Assembly (NCBI RefSeq): GCF_000153125.2
Contig: NZ_CM002299.1
Coordinates: 1,054,809-1,118,808, forward strand
Reading direction: 5' to 3'
Length of the DNA: 64,000 nucleotides
Source: Congregibacter litoralis KT71
GTDB taxonomy: Bacteria; Pseudomonadota; Gammaproteobacteria; Pseudomonadales; Halieaceae
Below the pieces are notes generated by a model. It was not told the origin of the DNA and searched no databases. It was given only the letters and a program-made list of their open reading frames with translations. The translations under genes were made by a program, and so were the position numbers. Of the stretch, positions 26,750 through 36,223 are shown in pieces. Each line of letters opens with the position of its first letter. Position 1 is the first letter of the stretch.

Positions 26750-27895
26750 GTGGATGACGCTGCAGAAGCGCTTCGCGAAGCAAGTCGAAAACTGGCGCGG
26801 GAGTTGGTGGGCAGCAGTGCGCAGATTGAGGGAATTCGTCGCCTCATCGCCCAGGTAGCACCCGCCGAGGCCTCGGTACTGATTCTTGGGGAGTCCGGCA
26901 CGGGCAAGGAAGTGGTTGCCCGGGGCATCCACAGGCTGTCGCCACGAGCCCGAGGTCCCTTTGTCCCCGTCAACTGTGGTGCTATCCCCGGGGAGCTTCT
27001 TGAGTCGGAACTTTTCGGTCACGAAAAAGGCGCTTTTACCGGGGCGATCAGCAGCCGTCAGGGCCGTTTTGAGATGGCAACCGGCGGGACCCTGTTTCTC
27101 GACGAGATCGGCGATATGCCCCTGCAGATGCAGGTAAAGCTTCTGCGGGTGTTGCAGGAGCGCTGTTTTGAGCGCGTGGGCAGCAACAAAACCCAGGACT
27201 GCGATGTCCGTGTGATTGCGGCGACGCATCAGGATCTGGAAAAGCGCGTGGATGCCGGCGAGTTCCGCATGGACCTGTTTTATCGCCTCAATGTGTTTCC
27301 CATTGATATTCCGCCCCTGCGCCAGCGCGTTGAAGACGTGCCCGCGCTGGTGCGACGCTTCGTAGAGCTCATGGAAAAAGAGCAGCGGGGCTCGGTGTCT
27401 GTCGGCGACGACGCCATGCGCTGTCTCATGCGTTACCCCTGGCCCGGGAATGTGCGAGAGCTATCGAACCTGGTGGAGCGTCTCGCGATCCTGCATCCGG
27501 ATCACCCCGTGTCCGTTGCTGATTTGCCGCCGAAGTTCGCCGGTGAGCAGGCACCACCGGAAAGCGAGGTCTCCGAGGTGGCGCTGCGGGGGGAGGAGGC
27601 GGCGTCCATGGCGGCCTCGGATGCACGGCACAGCGTTGCCTCGCCCGGTGCCGCTGCCGGTGTCAGTGCTGGGCCTGGGGAGGCGGATGAGTCGCCGGTG
27701 CTCCTCGGTGGTGACGGTCTCGATCTCAAGACTCATCTTGCAGATCTTGAGCGCTCCCTGATGGTTCAGGCTCTGGAGCAGAGTGACTGGGTGGTGGCCC
27801 GGGCGGCGAAGATGCTGAATCTGCAGCGCACGACGCTTGTGGAGAAAATGCGCAAGTACGAGATTGCCCGGCCCGACGGCGCGCCAGAGTCTTGA
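26750..27895 (+). CDS. fleQ: FleQ/FlrA-type sigma-54 activator lacking the N-terminal domain
   Basis: A 381-aa master regulator. The AAA+ domain starts almost at the N-terminus: Walker A GESGTGKE (47-54), an intact sigma-54 contact motif GAFTGA (94-99), Walker [13 protein letters not shown], and [14 protein letters not shown] Fis-type helix-turn-helix lies at the C-terminus ([20 protein letters not shown]). Similarity to Pseudomonas FleQ runs through the AAA+ and DNA-binding parts, but FleQ is about 490 aa with an atypical receiver domain of roughly 130 residues that is absent here. The GTG start has AAGGGG upstream. FleQ should activate the sigma-54 promoters listed here and may respond to c-di-GMP and FleN. 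Confidence 0.9.
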   Translation: MDDAAEALREASRKLARELVGSSAQIEGIRRLIAQVAPAEASVLILGESGTGKEVVARGIHRLSPRARGPFVPVNCGAIPGELLESELFGHEKGAFTGAISSRQGRFEMATGGTLFLDEIGDMPLQMQVKLLRVLQERCFERVGSNKTQDCDVRVIAATHQDLEKRVDAGEFRMDLFYRLNVFPIDIPPLRQRVEDVPALVRRFVELMEKEQRGSVSVGDDAMRCLMRYPWPGNVRELSNLVERLAILHPDHPVSVADLPPKFAGEQAPPESEVSEVALRGEEAASMAASDARHSVASPGAAAGVSAGPGEADESPVLLGGDGLDLKTHLADLERSLMVQALEQSDWVVARAAKMLNLQRTTLVEKMRKYEIARPDGAPES

Positions 27896-27946
27896 CGTTC
27901 AACCCCTTCTGAAATCATAAGTGGCTGAAATAAAACAATAATTTAT

Positions 27947-27964
27947 TAGGCACAAGTCTTGCAA
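27947..27964 (+). promoter_or_regulatory. Sigma-54 promoter of fleSR
   Basis: TTAGGCACA-AGTC-TTGCA has GG and GC exactly 10 bases apart and near-consensus halves. Predicted start of transcription is near 27974. It lies 51 bases after the fleQ stop and 40 bases before the fleS ATG. Confidence 0.85.
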
Positions 27965-28003
27965 TGCTCTGTATTCGAGATACCGGATGCGGACAGTACA
28001 GGC

Positions 28004-29224
28004 ATGGAACAGATTTCCACGGCAGAGAGCACGGAAGCCGCCGAGCGGGCGTCCCTGGATGCGCGTTCCCTCGCCTCGCTCACGGAGGTCTCCAGGGAAC
28101 TCGATAGCAGCTACCGCAACATGCAGGAGCAGGTATTGCGTCTCCGGGCAGAGCTCGCCATCAGTCGCAGCGCCCGTTTGCGTGAGCTGGCCGAAAAAGA
28201 GCGGCTTCTCGGGCGTCTGGCCTCACTCCTCGCGGTCTTACCCGGTGGGGTGATGATCCTCGACGGCGCAGACACCATCCGTGACGCCAACCCCGCTGCC
28301 CTGGATATGCTTGGTGAACCCCTGTTGGGAGAAACCTGGCCGCAGGTCGCCGAGCGTAACCCGGAGCTTAAGGACAATCATGGCGGCCAACGACAGTTAT
28401 CCATGAGCAGCCGCCCCCTCGAAGGCGACGGCGAACAGGTGGTGCTGATCACCGATACCACGGAGCTTCACGATCTCCAGGCGCAGTTGGGCCGGCGTCA
28501 GCGCCTCGCTGCCCTGGGTGAAATGGCGGCGCGCCTGGCGCATCAGATCCGCACCCCTTTATCGTCAACCACCCTCTACCTGGCACAGCTCGGACGGGAT
28601 GATCTCCCGGCGGAGCAGCGCACAAAGATTTGTGACCGCCTGGCAGGCCGCCTTCAGCACATGGAAGGTTTGATCGAATCCATGCTCAGCTTTGTGCGTG
28701 GAGGTAGTCCGCAAATGCGACCTCTGCTCCTTCGCGATGTGATGACGGCGCTGGAAGCGGTGGTGCGGCCGACATTGCCTGCGGCCACGAGCTTTACCGT
28801 CACCCCCATTGACGACACCCTGTCTCTCTCGGGCGCCAGTGAAGACCTCATCGGCGCCCTGGCGAATCTTGTTCAGAACGCCGTGGATGTGGCGGGCGAT
28901 GATGTTCGTATCGAGCTCTGGGCCGGCGCTACCAGTCACAATTCCTTGCAAATCTGCGTTCGGGATAACGGACCGGGCATCGCGCCGGAAGTTCTTCCCC
29001 GATTGTTCGATCCCTTTTTCACCACGCGCGCCCAGGGCACGGGCCTCGGTCTCGCCGTGGTTGCGCGAACCGTGAGTCATCACGGGGGCGAAGTGCGCGC
29101 CCGGAATCGCCTCCAGGGCGGCGCAGAATTTCTCATTGATCTTCCCTTGCTGGATACCGCGGCGACCTGCGGTGGTGCCGTGGTATCCAGCACCCTTAAC
29201 AACGCTGAGAGGGCTAATGCATGA
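28004..29224 (+). CDS. fleS: Flagellar two-component sensor kinase FleS (FlrB)
   Basis: A cytoplasmic histidine kinase of about 406 aa. A coiled coil (about 25-70) leads into a PAS-like segment (VLPGGVMILDGADTIRDANP), then the phospho-acceptor box RLAHQIRTPLSS, N box LANLVQNAVDVA, and G boxes DNGPGIA and GTGLGLAVV. No transmembrane helix is present, as in FleS/FlrB. It phosphorylates FleR, encoded next with a 4-base overlap. A TTG at 27959 would lie inside the sigma-54 promoter and cannot be used on that transcript; the ATG at 28004 is chosen. Confidence 0.92.
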   Translation: MEQISTAESTEAAERASLDARSLASLTEVSRELDSSYRNMQEQVLRLRAELAISRSARLRELAEKERLLGRLASLLAVLPGGVMILDGADTIRDANPAALDMLGEPLLGETWPQVAERNPELKDNHGGQRQLSMSSRPLEGDGEQVVLITDTTELHDLQAQLGRRQRLAALGEMAARLAHQIRTPLSSTTLYLAQLGRDDLPAEQRTKICDRLAGRLQHMEGLIESMLSFVRGGSPQMRPLLLRDVMTALEAVVRPTLPAATSFTVTPIDDTLSLSGASEDLIGALANLVQNAVDVAGDDVRIELWAGATSHNSLQICVRDNGPGIAPEVLPRLFDPFFTTRAQGTGLGLAVVARTVSHHGGEVRARNRLQGGAEFLIDLPLLDTAATCGGAVVSSTLNNAERANA

Positions 29225-30558
29225 ACCAGGCGACCCGGGTACTGATCGTAGAGGATGACGATACGCTCCGCGATGCGCTCTGCGACACCATCGAATTCGG
29301 CGGTTATAGCGCCGTCGCTGCGGGCAACGGTCGCGAAGCCCTGTCCCGTATGGATGCGGAAAGCTTTGACATGGTGATCAGCGATGTCCAGATGGATGAG
29401 CTGGACGGTCACGGCCTACTCCGGGAAGTACGCAGCCGAAAACCTGAAATGCCCTTTGTGATGATTACGGCCCACGGGTCCGTGCGCGATGCCGTCTCCG
29501 CTATGCGCGATGGCGCGACCGATTACCTCCTGAAGCCCTTTGAGGCGCAGGTGCTGCTGGATATGGTTGCCCGTATGCAGCCTCCCGCGGAAGCGGATCT
29601 GCCCTTTATTGCGGTGGACCCCGCCAGTCAGCAGCTCAGTGTCCTGGCGAAGCGAATCGCACCCAGCGATGCAACGGTGCTGGTGAGCGGTGAGTCCGGC
29701 TGCGGTAAGGAAGTGCTGGCGCGCTATATACACAGTGAGTCGGCGCGGGCGAGCAGGCCTTTTTTGGCGGTTAACTGCGCCGCAATTCCCGAGAATATGC
29801 TCGAATCCATGCTCTTTGGTTATGAGAAAGGCGCCTATACCGGTGCCTACCAGTCGCGTCCGGGAAAATTTGAGCAGGCCAACGGTGGCACGCTGCTCCT
29901 GGATGAAATCTCCGAGATGGATCTTGGGCTCCAGGCAAAGTTGCTCCGCGTGCTGCAGGAGCGCGAAGTGGAGCGCCTGGGAGGCAACAAGCTCATTCCC
30001 CTTGATGTGCGGGTGATTGCTACGACCAACCGCCTGCTGGAGGAGGAAGTGCGCGACGGGCACTTCCGTGAGGATCTCTACTACCGCTTGAATGTGCTGC
30101 CCCTGAATCTGCCGCCCTTACGTCAGCGTCCGGGGGATATTCTGCCCCTGGCGAGGCTGTTTCTTGACCGTTACGCCCCAAAACCCGGCGCCTCCTTCGA
30201 TGCCTCGGCAGAAAAGGCCCTGGAGCAGTACAGCTGGCGAGGGAATGTCCGGGAGCTGGAGAACTGTGTGCAGCGAGCGGTCATTCTCGCGCGCAGCGAT
30301 GTGCTGAGTGAGGCGGATTTGCTTCTGGGTGATCAGCTGTGCGCCAGTGCGGAACCTTTGAGTCCAGTGCCCGCGGGTCGCCCCGCACTCGAGGGGGATC
30401 TGAAAATCCGCGAGCAGGAGCTGATTCTCCAGGCCCTTGAATCGACCGGGGGGAATCGCAAGGATACCGCCGAGCGCCTTGGGATCAGTCCACGGACCCT
30501 GCGCTACAAGCTCGCGCGATTGCGGGAGCAGGGTATCAGTCTCCCTGCGTCGGCCTGA
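29221..30558 (+). CDS. fleR: Flagellar response regulator FleR (FlrC)
   Basis: A 445-aa NtrC-type activator. Receiver domain (1-120) with acidic pocket VEDDD, phospho-acceptor D55 (VISDVQMDE) and K105; AAA+ domain with GESGCGKE at about 157-164 and the sigma-54 loop in the GAYTGA form (about 204-209); Fis-type helix-turn-helix at the end (GNRKDTAERLGISPRTLRYK). It is coupled to fleS by ATGA overlap and should activate late sigma-54 genes of the hook and basal body. Phe-to-Tyr in the GAFTGA loop is a known functional variant. Confidence 0.94.
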   Translation: MNQATRVLIVEDDDTLRDALCDTIEFGGYSAVAAGNGREALSRMDAESFDMVISDVQMDELDGHGLLREVRSRKPEMPFVMITAHGSVRDAVSAMRDGATDYLLKPFEAQVLLDMVARMQPPAEADLPFIAVDPASQQLSVLAKRIAPSDATVLVSGESGCGKEVLARYIHSESARASRPFLAVNCAAIPENMLESMLFGYEKGAYTGAYQSRPGKFEQANGGTLLLDEISEMDLGLQAKLLRVLQEREVERLGGNKLIPLDVRVIATTNRLLEEEVRDGHFREDLYYRLNVLPLNLPPLRQRPGDILPLARLFLDRYAPKPGASFDASAEKALEQYSWRGNVRELENCVQRAVILARSDVLSEADLLLGDQLCASAEPLSPVPAGRPALEGDLKIREQELILQALESTGGNRKDTAERLGISPRTLRYKLARLREQGISLPASA

Positions 30559-30648
30559 GCCACGGCATAGCAATGACAGTTACAGCATGAACAATGACAA
30601 ACGAAACAGCGTGACGAACGAATAAGCGTACCGAGGAGTTGAAAAATC

Positions 30649-30966
30649 ATGAGTGATATAGCGATTAACCAGGTGATTGCGCAGATGCGCACCATGGCGG
30701 CGGCTGCGGGTTCCGAGACCGCGGCGCCCGATGCGGCATCCGGTGCCAACTTCTCCAGTTTGATGCAGGACTCCATCGAAGAAGTGAACGCCTCCATGAT
30801 GGAAGCGAAGTCCCTGGCGACGTCTTTTGAGTCGGGGGATCCACAGATTTCCGTAACCGAGGTGATGGTCGCTTCCCAGCGGGCAGGTCTGGAGTTTCAG
30901 GCTATGACAGAAGTGCGAAACAAACTGCTGACGGCCTATCAGGAAATCATGAGCATGCAGGTGTAA
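30649..30966 (+). CDS. fliE: Flagellar hook-basal body protein FliE
   Basis: A 105-aa junction protein connecting the MS ring to the rod, and the first exported substrate. The C-terminal half (QISVTEVMVASQRAGLEFQA, then MTEVRNKLLTAYQEIMSMQV) is diagnostic. GAGGAG lies upstream of the ATG. It starts 90 bases after fleR. I see no convincing sigma-54 site in that gap, so it may be read from the fleSR promoter. It begins the fliEFGHIJ run. Confidence 0.94.
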   Translation: MSDIAINQVIAQMRTMAAAAGSETAAPDAASGANFSSLMQDSIEEVNASMMEAKSLATSFESGDPQISVTEVMVASQRAGLEFQAMTEVRNKLLTAYQEIMSMQV

Positions 30967-31017
30967 ACCTGCGATTCAGGGCATTTTGTAGCATTGAACC
31001 ATTGAGAGCGCGGAACC

Positions 31018-32742
31018 ATGGCTGAAGCTATCGACAACAATTTATTTAACCGATTTAGCGGATTTTCCCGCCAGCCGGCCACCCGCCAATTAGCTTTGCT
31101 CATCGGCCTCGCGGCGAGTATTGCCCTGGCCATGGGGATGGTGCAGTGGGTGGTAGAGCCCAACTACAAGCCTCTTTACGGGACTATGGCACCCGAGGAC
31201 ACCAATGACGTGATCGCGTCGCTGGAAGCCAACGGCATGGACTACCGTATGGATCAGCGCACCGGCATGGTTGCGGTACCCGCGGGTGAGGTGCATCGCG
31301 CGCGTCTTCTTCTCGCTGGCGATGGCTATCCCCGCGGTGAAGGCGTGGGCTTCGAAAGCCTGTATCGGGAGCAGGAGATCGGCCTGTCCAGCTTTATGGA
31401 GCAGGCACGCTTTCACCGCGCCCTGGAATCGGAGCTCGCCCGAACCATCAGCGCCCTGGACAATGTTCGCGGTGCCCGGGTGCATCTCGCCATGGCCAAG
31501 CAATCGGCGTTTCTCCGGCAGCGGGAGCAGCCCGCGGCGTCGGTGATGCTGAATCTTTATGCGGGACGGACCCTCAACGATCGTCAGCTCGCGGGCATTA
31601 TTCACCTGGTGGCGTCCAGCGTACCTAACCTGGAGTCCGAGCAGGTGTCCGTCGTGGATCAGCAGGGCAAGCTCCTCTCCCAGCAAGGCCGGGATGATGA
31701 GTTTGCCTTTACCCAGGATCAGTTCCAGTACACGCGACAGTTGGAGTCCAATCTGAGCGCGCGTATCGTCGATATCCTCGAACCCATTCTTGGCGCCAAC
31801 GCCGTGCGGGCGCAGGTGGCGGCCGATGTTGATTTCACGCGGGTAGAGCGTACGGAGGAGACCTATGCCCCCGACACGCGGGTGCGCAGTGAGCAGACCT
31901 CTGAGGAGACTTCCAATCAGCCCTACGGCGGCGGTGTGCCGGGCACGCTGTCCAATGAGCCGCCCATTGATACCACCGTGACGGCCCAGCAGGCTCAGCC
32001 AAATCTTGGTGCCAACGCGGGTGTCAATACGGGCGTGAATGTCGATGCAACGGCTCAGCTCGGTGCGATTCCCCCCGCCCGCACCAGTCGTCGATCCACC
32101 GTTAACTATGAGATGGACAAGACCATCAGTCACGTTCGAGAGACGCCGGGCACTCTGCAGAAGCTGTCGATTGCCGTTGTCCTCGACTACATCGAATCCA
32201 CCGCCGACGATGGGACCACCACGCGGGAACCCATGCCCCAGGAGCGCATCGATGAGGTGACCTCCCTGGTGCGCGAGGCCGTAGGCTTTGATGCCGCCCG
32301 AGGTGATACGGTGAGCGTGATTAGCGCATCCTTCGTTGAAGCACCAGCGATCGAGGATGCGGTGATCGAAAGCTCTATCCTTGAGGAGGACTGGATCTGG
32401 CAGCTGGGCAAAGGCCTCCTGGCGCTTATCGTATTGCTGAGCCTGATTTTTGTTGTAGTGCGCCCTCTCGTGAAGTTTGCCGCGGTGCCCGTGCCTATGA
32501 TGCAATCACCGCAGGGTATTCAGGGACCTGACGGACAGGCGGTCGCGGCGCTGGGCGGCGCGGGCATGAGTGACGATCAGGTGACCCTGGGTGGACAGAA
32601 TCAGGCGGGACTGCCAGGCACCTCCGGTGACGGGGGAGCTGGTGGGTACCAGCAACAGTTGCAGATGGCGCGGTCCGTCGCCGCAGGCGAGCCCGACCGG
32701 GCCGCGCAGGTAGTCAGGAATTGGGTATCAGATGATGGCTGA
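31018..32742 (+). CDS. fliF: Flagellar MS-ring protein FliF
   Basis: A 574-aa inner-membrane ring protein. It has transmembrane helices at about 26-46 and 460-480, with the two periplasmic ring-building motifs between them (NYKPLYGTMAPEDTNDVIAS, then GVGFESLYREQEIGLSSFME, ESELARTISALDNVRGARVH). The cytoplasmic C-terminus (GEPDRAAQVVRNWVSDDG) is the FliG-binding tail. Length is normal (550-575 aa). Its last bases overlap fliG. Confidence 0.96.
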   Translation: MAEAIDNNLFNRFSGFSRQPATRQLALLIGLAASIALAMGMVQWVVEPNYKPLYGTMAPEDTNDVIASLEANGMDYRMDQRTGMVAVPAGEVHRARLLLAGDGYPRGEGVGFESLYREQEIGLSSFMEQARFHRALESELARTISALDNVRGARVHLAMAKQSAFLRQREQPAASVMLNLYAGRTLNDRQLAGIIHLVASSVPNLESEQVSVVDQQGKLLSQQGRDDEFAFTQDQFQYTRQLESNLSARIVDILEPILGANAVRAQVAADVDFTRVERTEETYAPDTRVRSEQTSEETSNQPYGGGVPGTLSNEPPIDTTVTAQQAQPNLGANAGVNTGVNVDATAQLGAIPPARTSRRSTVNYEMDKTISHVRETPGTLQKLSIAVVLDYIESTADDGTTTREPMPQERIDEVTSLVREAVGFDAARGDTVSVISASFVEAPAIEDAVIESSILEEDWIWQLGKGLLALIVLLSLIFVVVRPLVKFAAVPVPMMQSPQGIQGPDGQAVAALGGAGMSDDQVTLGGQNQAGLPGTSGDGGAGGYQQQLQMARSVAAGEPDRAAQVVRNWVSDDG

Positions 32743-33745
32743 GGCAGGATCTAAGCTGAGCGGCGCACAGCGGGCCGCTATATTTTTGCTCGGCGTGGGG
32801 GAGGATTCCGCCGCGTCGATCATGCGTCATATGGAACCTCGGGAAGTCCAGCGGGTCGGCGAGGCCATGGCGACGCTTTCCGGGGTTTCCGATGATCAGC
32901 TGGCGGAGGTTCTCGACGAATTCAATACCAAGGCGGGGTCCATCAATCCCCTGGGGATTGGTGCCTCAGACTTTGCCCAGCGCGTGATGGTACAGGCTCT
33001 GGGGGAAGAAAAAGCCCGCAGCATGCTCTCCAAGGTGATGCCTGGCAAAGCAAAAACCCGCGGGATCGAGGCTCTCCGATGGATGGATGCCGGCAGTGTT
33101 GCGGACATCATCATGGAAGAGCATCCCCAGATTATGGCGATTGTCCTGGCTTCCCTGGAAGAGGAGCAGGCTGCCGAGGTTCTTGGGGAGCTTCCCGAAG
33201 GGATTCGTTCGGATCTTGTGCTGCGCATTGCCAGGCTTGAGATGATCGATCCGGCGGCCATGGAGGAGCTGGATAAGGTGCTTGAAAAGCAACTCGGTCG
33301 CGCCTCCAAGACGCCACCCCGCGCGGTCAATGGTATGACCAGTGCCGCCGCCATCATGAATAACGTGCATGCGGATCTCGAAGCCTCGGTCATGGAATCC
33401 CTGCGCGAAAACGATGCGGAAATTACCGACAGAATCGCCGAGCTGATGTTTGTCTTTGATGATCTCGCGGCGTTGGATGATCGCGGTATGCAGCGCCTTA
33501 TTCGGGAAATTTCCGTAGATACCCTGGTCGTTGCACTGAAAGGCGTTGATGACGAATTGCAGGAAAAATTCTTTGGGAATATGTCGTCCCGGGCCGCCGA
33601 TATGCTCCGCGAGGACCTGGAGGCAAAAGGTCCCATGAAGCTTGCGGAGGTAGAGGCGGCGCAAAAGGAAATTCTGGGTACCGCCAAACAGTTGGCAGAC
33701 GAAGGCGAGCTTATGATTGGCAAGGGCGGAGATGACTTTGTCTGA
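32732..33745 (+). CDS. fliG: Flagellar motor switch protein FliG
   Basis: A 337-aa rotor protein linking the MS ring to the C ring and contacting the stator. N-terminal FliF-binding domain (LSGAQRAAIFLLGVGEDSAA), middle domain with EHPQ (IIMEEHPQIMAIVLASL), and C-terminal torque domain with charged helix (ADMLREDLEAKGPMKLAEVE). Two ATGs are adjacent (32732 and 32735); both overlap the fliF stop. Length is typical (330-350 aa). Confidence 0.96.
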   Translation: MMAEAGSKLSGAQRAAIFLLGVGEDSAASIMRHMEPREVQRVGEAMATLSGVSDDQLAEVLDEFNTKAGSINPLGIGASDFAQRVMVQALGEEKARSMLSKVMPGKAKTRGIEALRWMDAGSVADIIMEEHPQIMAIVLASLEEEQAAEVLGELPEGIRSDLVLRIARLEMIDPAAMEELDKVLEKQLGRASKTPPRAVNGMTSAAAIMNNVHADLEASVMESLRENDAEITDRIAELMFVFDDLAALDDRGMQRLIREISVDTLVVALKGVDDELQEKFFGNMSSRAADMLREDLEAKGPMKLAEVEAAQKEILGTAKQLADEGELMIGKGGDDFV

Positions 33746-34409
33746 GTCCGATCAGGCCGGGGACCGCTGGTCACCGTCGGTGCTCGACGCCCTGTCACAG
33801 GCGGGAGCCCCCGGGGCGCGCGCGGCGAATGCGCAGGCCGCAGCGATTGACGAAGAGGCGGAACGTCGTAAGGGTTTTGATAAAGGCTACGCCGAAGGTC
33901 TTGCCGCCGGGCGGGCCCAGGCCGAGAGTATTGTCGGCGAGCTGCGCGCGCTCCTGGACGCCATGGCAGCACCTTTTGAGGATACGGATGCGGTGCTCCT
34001 CAGGGAGCTTCTTGCGATCACCGAGCGCGTAGCGAGGGCGGTGGTTCGCCGGGAGCTGGAAGCAGGCGTGGATATAGAGCAGGTTTTGGCCGATGCTCTG
34101 GCGGCTCTCGGGTCCGTGTCGGTACCCGTGGAGTTGCGCCTGAACCCCGAGGATGCGGCGCTTTGCCGGGACCTGGGCCTGGTCACGGATGAGCGCTTCA
34201 CAGTTCATGAGAGTCCGGGTATGCAGCGCGGGGGATTGCAGCTTCGCGCCGGACACAGTTTTGTCGATGCGTCCGTGGAATCGCGCATCGAGGCTGCCCT
34301 GGGAGCGCTCCGTGCCGATGCCGGGGTTCCCGAGGAACTGGAGGATACGCCGCAGGCGGCAACCGTCAGAGAGAGTGCCTCTCCCGATCTCTCGTCCGAG
34401 GAGATGTGA
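33732..34409 (+). CDS. fliH: Flagellar export apparatus regulator FliH
   Basis: A protein of about 225 aa regulating the FliI ATPase at the export gate. It has the GxxxG-type helix characteristic of FliH (GFDKGYAEGLAAGRAQAESI), followed by the stalk-like region (VARAVVRRELEAGVDIEQVL) and the C-terminal beta part (VPVELRLNPEDAALCRDLG). The ATG at 33732 lies inside the end of fliG (14-base overlap); a TTG at 33717 is a weaker alternative. The gene overlaps fliI by 4 bases. Confidence 0.92.
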   Translation: MTLSESDQAGDRWSPSVLDALSQAGAPGARAANAQAAAIDEEAERRKGFDKGYAEGLAAGRAQAESIVGELRALLDAMAAPFEDTDAVLLRELLAITERVARAVVRRELEAGVDIEQVLADALAALGSVSVPVELRLNPEDAALCRDLGLVTDERFTVHESPGMQRGGLQLRAGHSFVDASVESRIEAALGALRADAGVPEELEDTPQAATVRESASPDLSSEEM

Positions 34410-35785
34410 GAGGCATGTCCTCGGGCCTGACCCATCGTCAGCTACAGCAACAGCGCGTGGGGCAGCGACTGCACACCCTCGCTGCTCATGTGCACGCGCC
34501 GAAGCTTCTCTGTGAAGGTCGGCTTATGCGTATGGTCGGCATGAAGCTCGAAGCAGAGGGCTGTGATGGCGCCATTGGCGAGCGCTGTCGCGTGGTGAGT
34601 GGCAGTACCGTGGTGGACACGGAAATTGTCGGCTTTGCCGAGGGAAGGTTGGTGCTCATGCCCGAGGGCGATGTGTCGGGCCTGCAGCTCGGCGCGCGGG
34701 TGCAGCCCCTGGGCGAGCGCGCGACCGTTGCCGTTGACGAACAGCTGTTTGGCAGGGTCATCGACGGCGCCGGTCGTTATCTTGATGGTGGGCCTGCGCC
34801 CCATTGCAGCCACAGCGTGGCCTTGCGGGCAAAAGCACTCAACCCCCTGGACCGTCGCCCCATTCGGGAACCTCTGGACGTGGGTGTCAGAGCTATCAAT
34901 GCCTTTCTGACCATGGGCAAGGGCCAGCGCCTGGGGCTCTTCGCGGGCAGTGGTGTCGGCAAAAGCACGCTCCTGGGCATGATGACCCGCCACACCGAGG
35001 CCGATGTCATTGTCGTGGGCCTGGTGGGAGAGCGGGGTCGCGAGGTACGGGAATTTATCGAGGATATTCTGGGGCCCCAGGGGCTCGCCCGGGCTATCGT
35101 TGTTGCAACGCCTGCGGATTACCCGCCGTTGATGCGGGTGCATGGCGCCTGGCGCGCCACGGCGATTGCCGAATATTTCCGCGATCAGGGCCGTGATGTG
35201 CTCCTGCTGATGGATTCCCTCACCCGCTTCGCTCAGGCGCAGCGGGAGATCGGACTGGCTGTTGGAGAACCCCCGGTATCCAAGGGTTATCCGCCGTCGG
35301 TGTTTTCCTTGCTCCCTAATCTGGTGGAGCGGGCAGGGAACGGTCCCGAGGGGTCCATCACCGCGGTATATACCGTGCTGGTGGAGGGTGATGATCACAA
35401 TGACCCCATTGCCGACGCCGCCCGGGCCATTCTCGATGGTCATATTGTGCTCTCGCGCCAGGTGGCGGATTCGGGCTTGTTTCCTGCTATCGATCTGGAG
35501 GCGTCCGTGAGTCGGGCCATGCCCGGTATTGCTGATGAGGGGCAGCAGGACCTTGCCCGGGCCCTGAAAGAGCTATACTCGGTGTATCGTCAGAACCGGG
35601 ATTTGATTTCCATTGGGGCTTACGAACATGGCAGTGATCCAAAGATTGATCAGGCCCTCCGCGCCCACGAGCCCCTTCGCCAGATCATTCGCCAGCCCCA
35701 GCATCAGAAGGTGGATATGGCGCAGAGCCTTGGCGATCTTCAAAACACGGCGCGACATCTTGGTAATGGAACAGCGGCAGGCTGA
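34406..35785 (+). CDS. fliI: Flagellum-specific ATPase FliI
   Basis: A 459-aa F1-beta-like ATPase energising export-substrate delivery. Walker A is GSGVGKST (about 181-188), followed by VVGLVGERGREVREFI, Walker B DVLLLMDSLTRFAQAQREIG and GEPPVSKGYPPSVFSLLPNL. The GTG at 34406 overlaps the fliH stop; an ATG at 34415 (MSSGLTHRQ) is also possible. Length is normal (440-460 aa). The stop overlaps fliJ by one base. Confidence 0.96.
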   Translation: MRGMSSGLTHRQLQQQRVGQRLHTLAAHVHAPKLLCEGRLMRMVGMKLEAEGCDGAIGERCRVVSGSTVVDTEIVGFAEGRLVLMPEGDVSGLQLGARVQPLGERATVAVDEQLFGRVIDGAGRYLDGGPAPHCSHSVALRAKALNPLDRRPIREPLDVGVRAINAFLTMGKGQRLGLFAGSGVGKSTLLGMMTRHTEADVIVVGLVGERGREVREFIEDILGPQGLARAIVVATPADYPPLMRVHGAWRATAIAEYFRDQGRDVLLLMDSLTRFAQAQREIGLAVGEPPVSKGYPPSVFSLLPNLVERAGNGPEGSITAVYTVLVEGDDHNDPIADAARAILDGHIVLSRQVADSGLFPAIDLEASVSRAMPGIADEGQQDLARALKELYSVYRQNRDLISIGAYEHGSDPKIDQALRAHEPLRQIIRQPQHQKVDMAQSLGDLQNTARHLGNGTAAG

Positions 35786-36222
35786 TGGAGCTCGATAAAC
35801 TCGACAAGGTGGCCATGCTTGCGCGCTCCCAGGAGAGTCGTGCAGCGGGCACTCTGCAGCGAAGCCAGCAGGCTCTGGATCAGTCTGCCGCCCGCCGCTC
35901 CCAGCTCGAACAATTCAAACAGGAGTACGAGCAGCGTCTTCAGGCGATGGCGAGCACCGGGATGGATGCCCGGCAGCTGGCGGACTACCGCCTGTTTCTT
36001 CGCAACCTTAACGACGCTATCAGCCACCAGGATCAGGAGGTGAGTCGCAGCGAGGCAGAGCTGGAGACGCATCGGGAGGCCCTTGTCGATCGGAGTCTGC
36101 GACGTTCCAGCGTGGATGAGCTTGTGAACCGCGGGCGCCTCGATCTTCTTCGCGAGACGGACAAGCAGGAGCAAAAGCAGAGCGATGAAATGAGCCTCCA
36201 GCGTCACGATTCGGGTGCCTGA
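35785..36222 (+). CDS. fliJ: Flagellar export protein FliJ
   Basis: A 145-aa two-helix coiled-coil protein, the gamma-like stalk of the FliI hexamer and a chaperone escort. It consists of long charged heptad helices (RSQLEQFKQEYEQRLQAMAS) with the conserved QxxxYRxFLRNL-type segment (LADYRLFLRNLNDAISHQDQ). Position after fliI with a one-base overlap (TGATG) is conserved. It ends the fliE-fliJ run, and is followed by a sigma-54 promoter. Confidence 0.93.
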   Translation: MELDKLDKVAMLARSQESRAAGTLQRSQQALDQSAARRSQLEQFKQEYEQRLQAMASTGMDARQLADYRLFLRNLNDAISHQDQEVSRSEAELETHREALVDRSLRRSSVDELVNRGRLDLLRETDKQEQKQSDEMSLQRHDSGA

Positions 36223-36223
36223 A

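Noticed and set aside
31090..32505. Long minus-strand frame (471 codons) inside fliF
   Set aside because: It is antisense to an unambiguous fliF, has no recognisable domain and arises from GC-rich codon structure.
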